In this document: piece after piece, positions 6,183-11,653 of the stretch
Layout of the letters: every line of letters starts with the position of its first letter
Position numbering within the stretch: position 1 is the stretch's first letter
Assembly: GCA_002308775.1 (NCBI GenBank)
Contig: DBVT01000068.1
Coordinates: 1-11,653, forward strand
Reading direction: 5' to 3'
DNA length: 11,653 nucleotides
From: Mageeibacillus sp. UBA1257
GTDB lineage: Bacteria > Bacillota > Clostridia > UBA1212 > UBA1257
Made by a program: the position numbers and the translations under genes
Notes under the pieces: model-generated
The model's database searches: none
Seen by the model: only the letters and a program-made list of their open reading frames with translations
Told to the model about the DNA's origin: nothing

Positions 6183-6803
6183 ATGTCAAAAGCAAAAGTT
6201 TATGATATGTCAGGAAAAGTAATCGAAGAGATCGAACTCGACGAAAACATTTTCGGAATTGAACCCAACGTCAACGCTATGCACTTTGCTGTAAAAAGCA
6301 GACTTGCAAATTTGAGACAGGGAACACATTCGACAAAAGTTAAGAGCGAAGTAAGCGGCGGCGGCAAGAAGCCTCTCAGACAGAAAGGCACCGGTAACGC
6401 AAGACAGGGTAGTACGAGATCTGCTCAGTGGATCCACGGCGGAATCGTTTTCGGACCCAAACCGAGAAACTACAGGCTCGAGATCCCCAAGAAACTCAAA
6501 AGACTCGCTCTCAAATCTTCACTTTCATCAAAAGCTCAGGACGAAGCTGTTATCGTTATCGACAAACTGGAACTTTCAGAAGCTAAGACGAAGAAAATGG
6601 CTGAGATCCTCAAAAACATCGGCGCTGAGTCAGCTCTCGTTGTAACAGCTGAAAAGGATGAAAATGTTGTAAGAGCAACAAATAACATAAAGGGCGCACT
6701 GGCTGCAACAGTCGGAACGATCAACACTTACGACATCCTCAAATATGAGAAATTCGTTGTGACAAGAGAAGCCCTCAGCAAGGTATCGGAGGTGTACGCA
6801 TGA
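6183..6803 (+). CDS. rplD: 50S ribosomal protein L4
   Basis: Binds 23S rRNA and lines the exit-tunnel constriction with its extended loop. In E. coli this protein is the autogenous repressor of the S10 operon; that is not known for this lineage. The 206 residues are typical. The tunnel loop is recognisable at about 46-95 (L-R-Q-K-G-T-G-N-A-R-Q-G-S and W-I-H-G-G-I-V-F-G-P), with the usual arginine of the G-R-A-R block replaced by Asn72. The start has GGAGGGAGG (6166-6174) 8 bases before ATG 6183. The stop overlaps the rplW start by four bases (ATGA), suggesting translational coupling. Confidence 0.97.
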   Translation: MSKAKVYDMSGKVIEEIELDENIFGIEPNVNAMHFAVKSRLANLRQGTHSTKVKSEVSGGGKKPLRQKGTGNARQGSTRSAQWIHGGIVFGPKPRNYRLEIPKKLKRLALKSSLSSKAQDEAVIVIDKLELSEAKTKKMAEILKNIGAESALVVTAEKDENVVRATNNIKGALAATVGTINTYDILKYEKFVVTREALSKVSEVYA

Positions 6804-7162
6804 AAGAGTATGATGTAATCGTAAGACCGCACATCACTGAAAAAAGTACCGAAGAAGCTCAGCTCGGCAAATATACATTCGAAGTCAATGTAAAAGCCAA
6901 CAAATCTGAGATCAAAGACGCGGTCGAGAAGCTTTTTAACGTAAAAGTCATTTCTGTTCATACGCTTCGTTATGACGGAAAAAAGAGGGTCCGTAACTCC
7001 GCGAGCGGCGCCAGCATCGGTTATACGCCCGCATGGAAGAAAGCGATCGTAACGATCGACACAGATCCCAAAGACAGAGAATATCTCACAACTGGCGGCA
7101 AGAAAGTCAAAACTGACAAAAAGTACAAGAACGCCATTGATGAATTCGGACTCGTTCAGTAA
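6800..7162 (+). CDS. rplW: 50S ribosomal protein L23 with C-terminal extension
   Basis: Sits at the polypeptide exit and is the docking point for trigger factor and the signal recognition particle. Core motifs are present: R9-P-H-I-T-E-K-S at the start, K24-Y-T-F-E-V-N, N47-V-K-V-I-S-V-H-T and K61-K-R-V-R through K80-K-A-I-V-T. Bacterial L23 is usually about 95-100 residues; this one has 120. The surplus is a charged tail after about residue 88 (D-P-K-D-R-E-Y-L ... F-G-L-V-Q). ATG 6800 overlaps the rplD stop, with CGGAGGTG (6787-6794) as ribosome site inside rplD. rplB follows after 15 bases. Confidence 0.96.
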   Translation: MKEYDVIVRPHITEKSTEEAQLGKYTFEVNVKANKSEIKDAVEKLFNVKVISVHTLRYDGKKRVRNSASGASIGYTPAWKKAIVTIDTDPKDREYLTTGGKKVKTDKKYKNAIDEFGLVQ

Positions 7163-7177
7163 TAGGAGGGTATCAAA

Positions 7178-8011
7178 ATGGGAATAAAGAAATATAATCC
7201 GACAACACCATCCAGAAGAACGATGACGGTTTCTACTTTTGAGGAGATCACAGGCGACAGCGAGATCAGAACGCTTCAGTCTTCCCTCAAGAAGAACGCT
7301 GGCAGAAACTCTTACGGAAAGATAACTGTCCGTCATCGCGGCGGCGGCAACAAGAGACAGTACAGACTGGTCGATTTTAAGAGAGAGAAAGACGGCATCC
7401 CTGCAAAAGTGGTATCCGTCGAATACGATCCGAACCGCTCGGCCAACATTGCTCTCGTTTGCTACGCAGACGGCGAAAAACGCTATATAATCCATCCGGA
7501 AGGCCTCAAAGTAGGCGATACGATCGTCTCCGGCCCCGATGCCGATATCAAACCCGGCAACGCGCTTCCGCTGGCTAACATCCCGGTTGGTACAATTATC
7601 CACAACATCGAACTCAAAGCAGGAAAGGGCGCTCAGCTCGTCAGATCGGCAGGCTGCTACGCACAGCTCATGGCTAAAGAGGACGATTCTGTACAGATCA
7701 GACTTTCATCAGGCGAAGTCAGAGTCATTATGAGCAACTGCAAGGCTACGATAGGCCCCGTCGGAAACTCCGACCACGAAAACGTAAGCCTCGGCAAAGC
7801 GGGCCGCAAGAGATGGATGGGCGTAAGACCTCATGTCCGCGGCGTTGTAATGAACCCGAACGATCACCCGCACGGCGGCGGTGAAGGCAAATCGCCTATC
7901 GGTATGCCGAGCCCTGTTACTCCTTGGGGCAAACCTACTCTCGGTTATAAGACGAGGAAGAAGAACAAAGCTTCCGACAAGATGATCGTGAGAAGAAGAA
8001 ACGGAAAGTAA
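7178..8011 (+). CDS. rplB: 50S ribosomal protein L2
   Basis: Primary 23S rRNA binder needed for subunit association and close to the peptidyl transferase centre. The 277-residue length is typical. It opens M-G-I-K-K-Y-N-P-T-T-P-S-R-R, a family hallmark. The R-H-R-G-G-G block is at 52-57. N226-P-N-D-H-P-H-G-G-G-E-G contains His230, the equivalent of the functionally important E. coli His229. The basic C-terminal tail (K-T-R-K-K-N-K ... V-R-R-R) is intact. AGGAGGG at 7165-7171 precedes ATG 7178. It lies mid-operon between rplW and rpsS. Confidence 0.98.
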   Translation: MGIKKYNPTTPSRRTMTVSTFEEITGDSEIRTLQSSLKKNAGRNSYGKITVRHRGGGNKRQYRLVDFKREKDGIPAKVVSVEYDPNRSANIALVCYADGEKRYIIHPEGLKVGDTIVSGPDADIKPGNALPLANIPVGTIIHNIELKAGKGAQLVRSAGCYAQLMAKEDDSVQIRLSSGEVRVIMSNCKATIGPVGNSDHENVSLGKAGRKRWMGVRPHVRGVVMNPNDHPHGGGEGKSPIGMPSPVTPWGKPTLGYKTRKKNKASDKMIVRRRNGK

Positions 8012-8033
8012 TTGCGAAAGAGAGGAATAAAAA

Positions 8034-8315
8034 ATGAGCAGATCTGTTAAAAAAGGACCGTTCGTTGAAGAGAGACTTTTGTCAAGGATCAACGCAATGA
8101 ATGAGAAGAACGAAAAAAATGTTATTAAAACATGGTCCAGAGCTTCTACGATTTTTCCTCAGATGGTTGGTCACACGATCGCTGTACATGACGGAAGAAA
8201 ACATGTTCCGGTTTACATCACAGAAGAGATGGTAGGCCACAAGCTTGGCGAGTTTGCACCCACGAGAACGTTCAGGGGACATGTAAACAAGGAAAAGACG
8301 ACCGGCGCTAAATAA
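8034..8315 (+). CDS. rpsS: 30S ribosomal protein S19
   Basis: Lies in the 30S head, where it contacts S13 and helps place A-site tRNA and the B1 intersubunit bridges. The 93 residues match the family. It begins M-S-R-S-V-K-K-G-P-F-V, continues with K32-T-W-S-R-A-S-T-I-F-P-Q-M-V-G-H-T-I, and ends in the F-A-P-T-R-T-F-R-G-H block; all are conserved. GAGAGGAA (8019-8026) precedes ATG 8034. The gaps are 22 bases after rplB and 20 bases before rplV. Nothing unusual is seen. Confidence 0.98.
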   Translation: MSRSVKKGPFVEERLLSRINAMNEKNEKNVIKTWSRASTIFPQMVGHTIAVHDGRKHVPVYITEEMVGHKLGEFAPTRTFRGHVNKEKTTGAK

Positions 8316-8335
8316 ACCGGGGAGGAGGAATTACT

Positions 8336-8821
8336 TTGGAAAGAAAAAGAATGGAAAAAGATGAACTTCTTGCTAAAAAAGACGAACTGATCGCTGCTTA
8401 CAATGCAAGCGCTCCGAAAAGCAAGAAATCGGTAATACTTTTTAAGAGAGAGCGTAAGATTCTCGGAATCGGAAGAGATCAGGGTAAAGCGATCCTCAGA
8501 TTCGCAAGAATAGCTCCCGGAAAAGTAAGGATCGTCCTCAATCTGATAAAAGGCAAAGATATCGAAGAGGCGTATGCTATCCTTAAGTTCACACCCAAGG
8601 CCGCATCCGAGATCCTTTATAAACTCCTCAAATCAGCTGAGGCAAATGCCGTAAACAATTTTGATCTTGACGCTGAAAAGCTCTATGTGGCAGATTGTTT
8701 CGTCAATCCCGGCCCGACGCTCAAGAGAATGCAGCCCGTCTCCAGAGGACGCGGAAACCGCATCGCAAAGCGCACAAGTCACATTACGGTAATAGTAAAA
8801 GAAAGAAAAGAGGAGGCATAA
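8336..8821 (+). CDS. rplV: 50S ribosomal protein L22 with N-terminal extension, TTG start
   Basis: Tunnel-lining protein whose beta-hairpin, with L4, forms the exit-tunnel constriction; mutations there give macrolide resistance in other bacteria. The start is TTG 8336, seven bases after GGAGGAGG (8321-8328). The in-frame ATG at 8351 has no comparable ribosome site. The product has 161 residues, against about 110-113 usually. The L22 core starts near Q49 (A-I-L-R-F-A-R-I-A-P-G-K-V-R) and continues through T86-P-K-A-A-S and the hairpin G126-P-T-L-K-R ... S136-R-G-R-G-N ... K145-R-T-S-H-I. So about 47 lysine- and glutamate-rich residues are added in front. The stop is one base from the rpsC start. 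Confidence 0.95.
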   Translation: MERKRMEKDELLAKKDELIAAYNASAPKSKKSVILFKRERKILGIGRDQGKAILRFARIAPGKVRIVLNLIKGKDIEEAYAILKFTPKAASEILYKLLKSAEANAVNNFDLDAEKLYVADCFVNPGPTLKRMQPVSRGRGNRIAKRTSHITVIVKERKEEA

Positions 8822-8822
8822 T

Positions 8823-9497
8823 ATGGGACAGAAAGTTAATCCGCACGGTTTGCGCGTAGGCGTCATCAAAGACTGGGACGCAAAATGGTATGCCGGAAAG
8901 AAAGATTTCGGTGACAATCTTGTCGAAGACGTGAAAGTCAGAAGATTTGTCAAAGAGAAGTTCCAGCTTGCCGGAATCTCAAGAGTACGCACACAGAGAA
9001 CAGCGAACAAGCTGATCGTTGATATCGACGCAGGCAAACCCGGAATGCTTATCGGCAAAAACGGCGTCATCAAAGATGAACTCGTCGGCGATATCAAAAA
9101 AATGACGGGCAAAGATGTTATAGTCAACATCTATGAAGTCAAATCACCCGATCTTGACGCTCAGCTTTGCGCAGAAAACATCGCTTCTCAGCTCGAAAAG
9201 AGAACATCCTTCAGAAGAGCTATGAAGCAGGTAATGAGCAGAACGATGCGCGCAGGCGCTCTCGGAATCAAGACATCCTGCGGCGGACGTCTCGGCGGCG
9301 CTGAAATAGCACGTTCGGAGCATTATCACGAAGGTACGATCCCGCTGCAGACACTCAGAGCTGACATCGATTACGGATTTGCAGAGGCAAACACCACATA
9401 CGGCAAGATCGGCGTCAAAGTCTGGATCTACAAAGGTGAGATACTTCCCGAAATAAAAACTGTCAAGAATGACAAAAATGAAGGGAGCGATGATTAA
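8823..9497 (+). CDS. rpsC: 30S ribosomal protein S3
   Basis: Forms part of the mRNA entry channel and helps unwind mRNA. The 224 residues are typical. It begins M-G-Q-K-V-N-P-H-G-L-R-V-G, a signature of the family. The KH domain has its G78-K-N-G81 loop in I-G-K-N-G. R131, R132 and K135 in S-F-R-R-A-M-K-Q fall at the positions of the E. coli helicase residues with the same numbers. The C-terminal domain carries G-G-R-L-G-G-A-E-I-A-R-S-E. GAGGAGG at 8811-8817 lies inside the end of rplV, and the genes are one base apart, so translation is likely coupled. Confidence 0.98.
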   Translation: MGQKVNPHGLRVGVIKDWDAKWYAGKKDFGDNLVEDVKVRRFVKEKFQLAGISRVRTQRTANKLIVDIDAGKPGMLIGKNGVIKDELVGDIKKMTGKDVIVNIYEVKSPDLDAQLCAENIASQLEKRTSFRRAMKQVMSRTMRAGALGIKTSCGGRLGGAEIARSEHYHEGTIPLQTLRADIDYGFAEANTTYGKIGVKVWIYKGEILPEIKTVKNDKNEGSDD

Positions 9498-9499
9498 TC

Positions 9500-9940
9500 A
9501 TGTTAATGCCTAAGAGAGTAAAACGCAGAAAAGTGCAGAGAGGCAGAATGAAGGGCAGAGCTCAAAGCGGCAACTTCGTTTCCAACGGCGAATTCGGTCT
9601 GCAGGCAACAGAATGCGGATGGATCACATCCAACCAGATCGAGGCGGCCCGTGTCGCTCTTACACGTTCTATCAAAAGAGGCGGACAGGTTTGGATCAAG
9701 ATATTCCCTGACAAGCCCGTAACAAAGAAACCGGCTGAAACTCGAATGGGTTCAGGTAAAGGTTCTCCCGAATATTGGGTAGCGGTAGTTAAACCGGACA
9801 GAGTGCTTTTCGAGATCGCGGGTATCCCCGAAGCAGATGCAAGAGAAGCTCTGAGACTGGCAATGAACAAGCTCCCGATCAAGTGCAAGATAATTGCGCG
9901 CGAAGCAGAGAAGACGGAGGTTGAAGCAGATGAAGGCTAA
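9500..9940 (+). CDS. rplP: 50S ribosomal protein L16
   Basis: Late-assembly protein next to the A site and 5S rRNA, needed for correct tRNA accommodation. It starts M-L-M-P-K-R-V-K-R-R, the family consensus, at ATG 9500; the ATG at 9506 is internal to that motif. E80-T-R-M-G-S-G-K-G contains Arg82, matching the E. coli arginine (Arg81) hydroxylated in some bacteria. W93-V-A-V-V-K-P and R103-V-L-F-E follow. The 146 residues are slightly above the usual 136-144. The nearest purine stretch is AAGGGAG (9481-9487), 12 bases away and inside rpsC, so initiation may depend on coupling with rpsC, which ends two bases upstream. Confidence 0.97.
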   Translation: MLMPKRVKRRKVQRGRMKGRAQSGNFVSNGEFGLQATECGWITSNQIEAARVALTRSIKRGGQVWIKIFPDKPVTKKPAETRMGSGKGSPEYWVAVVKPDRVLFEIAGIPEADAREALRLAMNKLPIKCKIIAREAEKTEVEADEG

Positions 9941-10151
9941 TGAGTACAAAGAAAAAATCAAAAAAATGACTCTCGAAGAACTGCGTGCAGAAGAAGAGTC
10001 CCTTAGGGGTCAGCTTTTTAAGCTTCGCTTCCAGCAGGCAACTTCCGTAGTCGACAACCCTGTTCAGGTCAGATATATCAAACGTGATATCGCGCGTGTA
10101 AAAACTGTTATCAGGGAAAAAGAACTTGCTGCGGCAGCAGAGAACAAGTAA
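9930..10151 (+). CDS. rpmC: 50S ribosomal protein L29
   Basis: Small two-helix protein beside L23 at the tunnel exit. I chose ATG 9930 (73 aa), nine bases after GGAGG (9916-9920). An in-frame start at 9894 would add a run of arginines not seen in the family. The reading frame overlaps the end of rplP by 11 bases, which suggests coupled translation. Core: M-T-L-E-E-L-R-A near residues 11-18, then L25-R-G-Q-L-F-K-L-R-F-Q-Q-A-T and the helix with Y48-I-K-R-D-I-A-R-V. The alanine-rich tail A-A-A-A-E-N-K is unremarkable. Confidence 0.95.
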   Translation: MKANEYKEKIKKMTLEELRAEEESLRGQLFKLRFQQATSVVDNPVQVRYIKRDIARVKTVIREKELAAAAENK

Positions 10152-10175
10152 TACCCGAGGAAGGAGTTGTTAACT

Positions 10176-10433
10176 TTGTCAGAGAGAAATTTAAGAAAAA
10201 CAAGAGTGGGACATGTTATAAGCGATAAAATGGACAAGACTATCGTAGTCGCCATCGAAACGAGTGTTAAACATCCCCTTTACAAAAAGGTTATCAAAAC
10301 TACTTACAAGCTCAAAGCACACGACGAAAACAACGAAGCGCATGTCGGAGATACTGTAGAGGTCATGGAAACACGTCCGATCAGCAGAGACAAACGCTGG
10401 AGACTTGTCAGGATCGTTGAAAAAGCTCAGTAA
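10176..10433 (+). CDS. rpsQ: 30S ribosomal protein S17, TTG start
   Basis: Primary 16S rRNA binder of the 30S body with an OB-type fold. I chose TTG 10176 (85 aa): the product then begins M-S-E-R-N-L-R-K, the family pattern, and AAGGAG (10161-10166) is nine bases upstream. An earlier in-frame TTG at 10167 touches the Shine-Dalgarno directly and is not usable. Conserved blocks: G12-H-V-I-S-D-K-M-D-K-T-I-V-V, H33-P-L-Y-K-K and D59-T-V-E-V-M-E-T-R-P-I-S. It is the second gene in this cluster with a TTG start, after rplV. Confidence 0.96.
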   Translation: MSERNLRKTRVGHVISDKMDKTIVVAIETSVKHPLYKKVIKTTYKLKAHDENNEAHVGDTVEVMETRPISRDKRWRLVRIVEKAQ

Positions 10434-10454
10434 CAGCACAGGAGGTAAAAGGTT

Positions 10455-10823
10455 ATGATTCAAGTTCAAACAATGCTTAAAGTGGCCGATAATACCGGAG
10501 CAAAAGAGCTCATGTGCATCAAAGTTATTGGCGGCAGTAAGAGAAGATACGCGAACATCGGTGACGTCATCGTTTGTTCTGTTAAATCGATCACTCCCGG
10601 CGGAATGGTCAAAAAAGGCGAAGTCGTAAAATGCGTTATCGTACGCACAAAGCGCGGTGTCAGAAGAGCTGACGGTACACATATCAGATTTGATGAAAAC
10701 GCAGCAGTTATCATCAAAGAGGACAACAACCCCAGAGGCACCCGTATATTTGGACCTGTCGCCAGAGAGCTCAGAGATAAAGACTATATGAAGATAGTCT
10801 CCCTCGCTCCCGAAGTACTGTAA
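10455..10823 (+). CDS. rplN: 50S ribosomal protein L14
   Basis: Lies at the subunit interface in bridge B5/B8 and is the target of the silencing factor RsfS in bacteria. The 122-residue length is exact for the family. It opens M-I-Q-V-Q-T-M-L-K-V-A-D-N-T-G-A-K and carries P48-G-G-M-V-K-K-G, R67-R-A-D-G-T-H-I-R-F and R94-G-T-R-I-F-G-P-V-A-R-E-L-R. ACAGGAGGT (10438-10446) precedes ATG 10455. The gaps are 21 bases after rpsQ and 13 bases before rplX. Confidence 0.98.
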   Translation: MIQVQTMLKVADNTGAKELMCIKVIGGSKRRYANIGDVIVCSVKSITPGGMVKKGEVVKCVIVRTKRGVRRADGTHIRFDENAAVIIKEDNNPRGTRIFGPVARELRDKDYMKIVSLAPEVL

Positions 10824-10836
10824 GGAGGTAAATGAA

Positions 10837-11181
10837 ATGAGTTTGAATATCAAAAAAGGCGATAAAGTTACTGTTCTTACAGGAAAGAGCAAAGGCGAAA
10901 GCGGAAAAGTCATCTCCGTTTTAACAGCTGACAAGAGAGTTGTTGTCGAAGGCGTCAATCTCGTTACGGAGCACAACAAACCCCGTAAGAGCACAGAACA
11001 GGGCGGAATCATCACGAAGGAAGCTCCTCTGGACGTATCGAACGTAATGCTTATTTGCCCTAAATGCAACAAACCTTGCAGAACAGGCGTAAAGACGAAT
11101 TTTGTCGACGGCAAGAAGGTAAAAGTCCGTATATGCAAAAAGTGCGGCGCAGAGATCGCGACGCCCGACTCGACGAAGTGA
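10837..11181 (+). CDS. rplX: 50S ribosomal protein L24, cysteine-containing form
   Basis: An assembly initiator of the large subunit at the tunnel exit. The KOW motif is at the N-terminus (K5-K-G-D-K-V-T-V-L-T-G-K-S-K-G). Cys74-x-x-Cys77 and Cys100-x-x-Cys103 form a possible four-cysteine zinc site, with an extra Cys81; cysteine-bearing and cysteine-free L24 forms are both known in bacteria. The 114 residues slightly exceed the usual 102-105 through a short tail after the last cysteine pair. TAAGGAGGT (10821-10829) overlaps the rplN stop and precedes ATG 10837. Confidence 0.97.
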   Translation: MSLNIKKGDKVTVLTGKSKGESGKVISVLTADKRVVVEGVNLVTEHNKPRKSTEQGGIITKEAPLDVSNVMLICPKCNKPCRTGVKTNFVDGKKVKVRICKKCGAEIATPDSTK

Positions 11182-11198
11182 TCAAAGGAGGCTTTTAA

Positions 11199-11653
11199 AT
11201 GATTAGACTTAGAGAGAAATACGAAAAGGAAATCGTTCCGGCAATGCAGGAAAAATTCCAGTATAAGAGCCCCATGGAGATCCCGAAGCTCGAAAAAATC
11301 GTCATCAATATGGGTCTCGGCGAAGTAAAAGAGAACCCGAAGGCGATCGATTCCGCTATGGGCGACCTTATGAAGATCACCGGTCAGAAACCGGTAATCA
11401 CAAAGGCAAAGAAGTCCATCGCTGCCTTCAAACTGAGACAGGGCATGAACATCGGATGCAAAGTTACTCTTCGTAACATCAAGATGTATGCGTTTGCTGA
11501 CAAACTTATGAACATCGCTCTTCCGAGAATCAGAGACTTCCACGGTGTACCGGCCAATTCATTTGACGGACGCGGAAACTATGCTCTGGGACTGAAAGAA
11601 CAGCTTATCTTCCCCGAGATCGAATACGATAAAGTCGACAAGGTCAGAGGAAT
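11199..11653 (+). CDS. rplE: 50S ribosomal protein L5, 3' end beyond window
   Basis: Binds 5S rRNA in the central protuberance and contacts P-site tRNA. The reading frame starts at ATG 11199 with AAAGGAGG (11185-11192) and runs open to the window edge, giving about 151 of the usual 179-180 residues. Reading by eye gives M-I-R-L-R-E-K-Y at the start, N38-M-G-L-G-E, T71-K-A-K-K-S-I-A-A-F-K-L-R, L109-P-R-I-R-D-F-H-G and F122-D-G-R-G-N-Y-A-L-G, all L5 signatures. The last visible residues are K-V-R-G. It is seventeen bases after rplX and continues the spc part of the operon; rpsN or rpsH would be expected next. Confidence 0.96.
   Translation, partial: MIRLREKYEKEIVPAMQEKFQYKSPMEIPKLEKIVINMGLGEVKENPKAIDSAMGDLMKITGQKPVITKAKKSIAAFKLRQGMNIGCKVTLRNIKMYAFADKLMNIALPRIRDFHGVPANSFDGRGNYALGLKEQLIFPEIEYDKVDKVRG

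Noticed and set aside
6728..7603. 291-codon open frame on the minus strand opposite rplD-rplB
   Set aside because: It is antisense to three conserved genes with low-complexity Phe/Ser/Arg content; a shadow frame.
10191..11543. 450-codon open frame on the minus strand opposite rpsQ-rplE
   Set aside because: It lies entirely opposite unmistakable ribosomal genes, crosses several gene boundaries, shows no recognisable motif and has no ribosome site I can support. Codon bias of the sense strand explains it.

Overview
The window is a chromosomal segment from a low-to-mid GC Gram-positive anaerobe, most likely of class Clostridia. The case rests on the Firmicutes-style S10-spc ribosomal protein order, purine-rich Shine-Dalgarno sites (GGAGG) before almost every gene, frequent AGA/AGG arginine codons, TTG starts, a lipoprotein signal peptide, and a stand-alone LUD-domain protein. 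I cannot name the genus from sequence alone.

Layout. (1) Bases 1-2174: the 3' part of a cellulase-like glycoside hydrolase, then a lipoprotein with a calcineurin-like metallophosphoesterase domain, 28 bases apart and probably one transcript. A GNRA-looped intrinsic terminator at 2205-2232 closes the unit. (2) Bases 2176-3940: a monocistronic serA (D-3-phosphoglycerate dehydrogenase with NAD-binding and ACT domains), with a good sigma-A promoter that overlaps the upstream terminator and its own strong terminator. (3) Bases 3998-4648: a LUD-domain protein with a cysteine-rich C-terminus. (4) Bases 4649-5115: a 467-base non-coding stretch with an A-tract-rich upstream region, a near-consensus promoter (TTGCAA-N17-TATAAT) and a leader of about 275 nt. 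The leader has several hairpins, some mutually exclusive. (5) Bases 5116 to the right edge: rpsJ-rplC-rplD-rplW-rplB-rpsS-rplV-rpsC-rplP-rpmC-rpsQ-rplN-rplX-rplE, all on the + strand, tightly packed, with rplE cut by the window end.

The ribosomal cluster is conventional in order and content, and makes ribosomal proteins in co-regulated amounts. The less ordinary parts are: the promoter/leader of the S10 operon (phased A-tracts, a palindrome between -35 and -10, switch-like pairings); a structured 96-base gap between rpsJ and rplC; an L22 with about 47 extra N-terminal residues and a TTG start; an L23 with a C-terminal tail; and a metallophosphoesterase with altered metal-site motifs. I see no mobile element, CRISPR array, tRNA, rRNA or phage gene here. 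I do not see an obviously new multi-gene system. The best candidate for undescribed biology is the regulatory RNA/promoter region before rpsJ.
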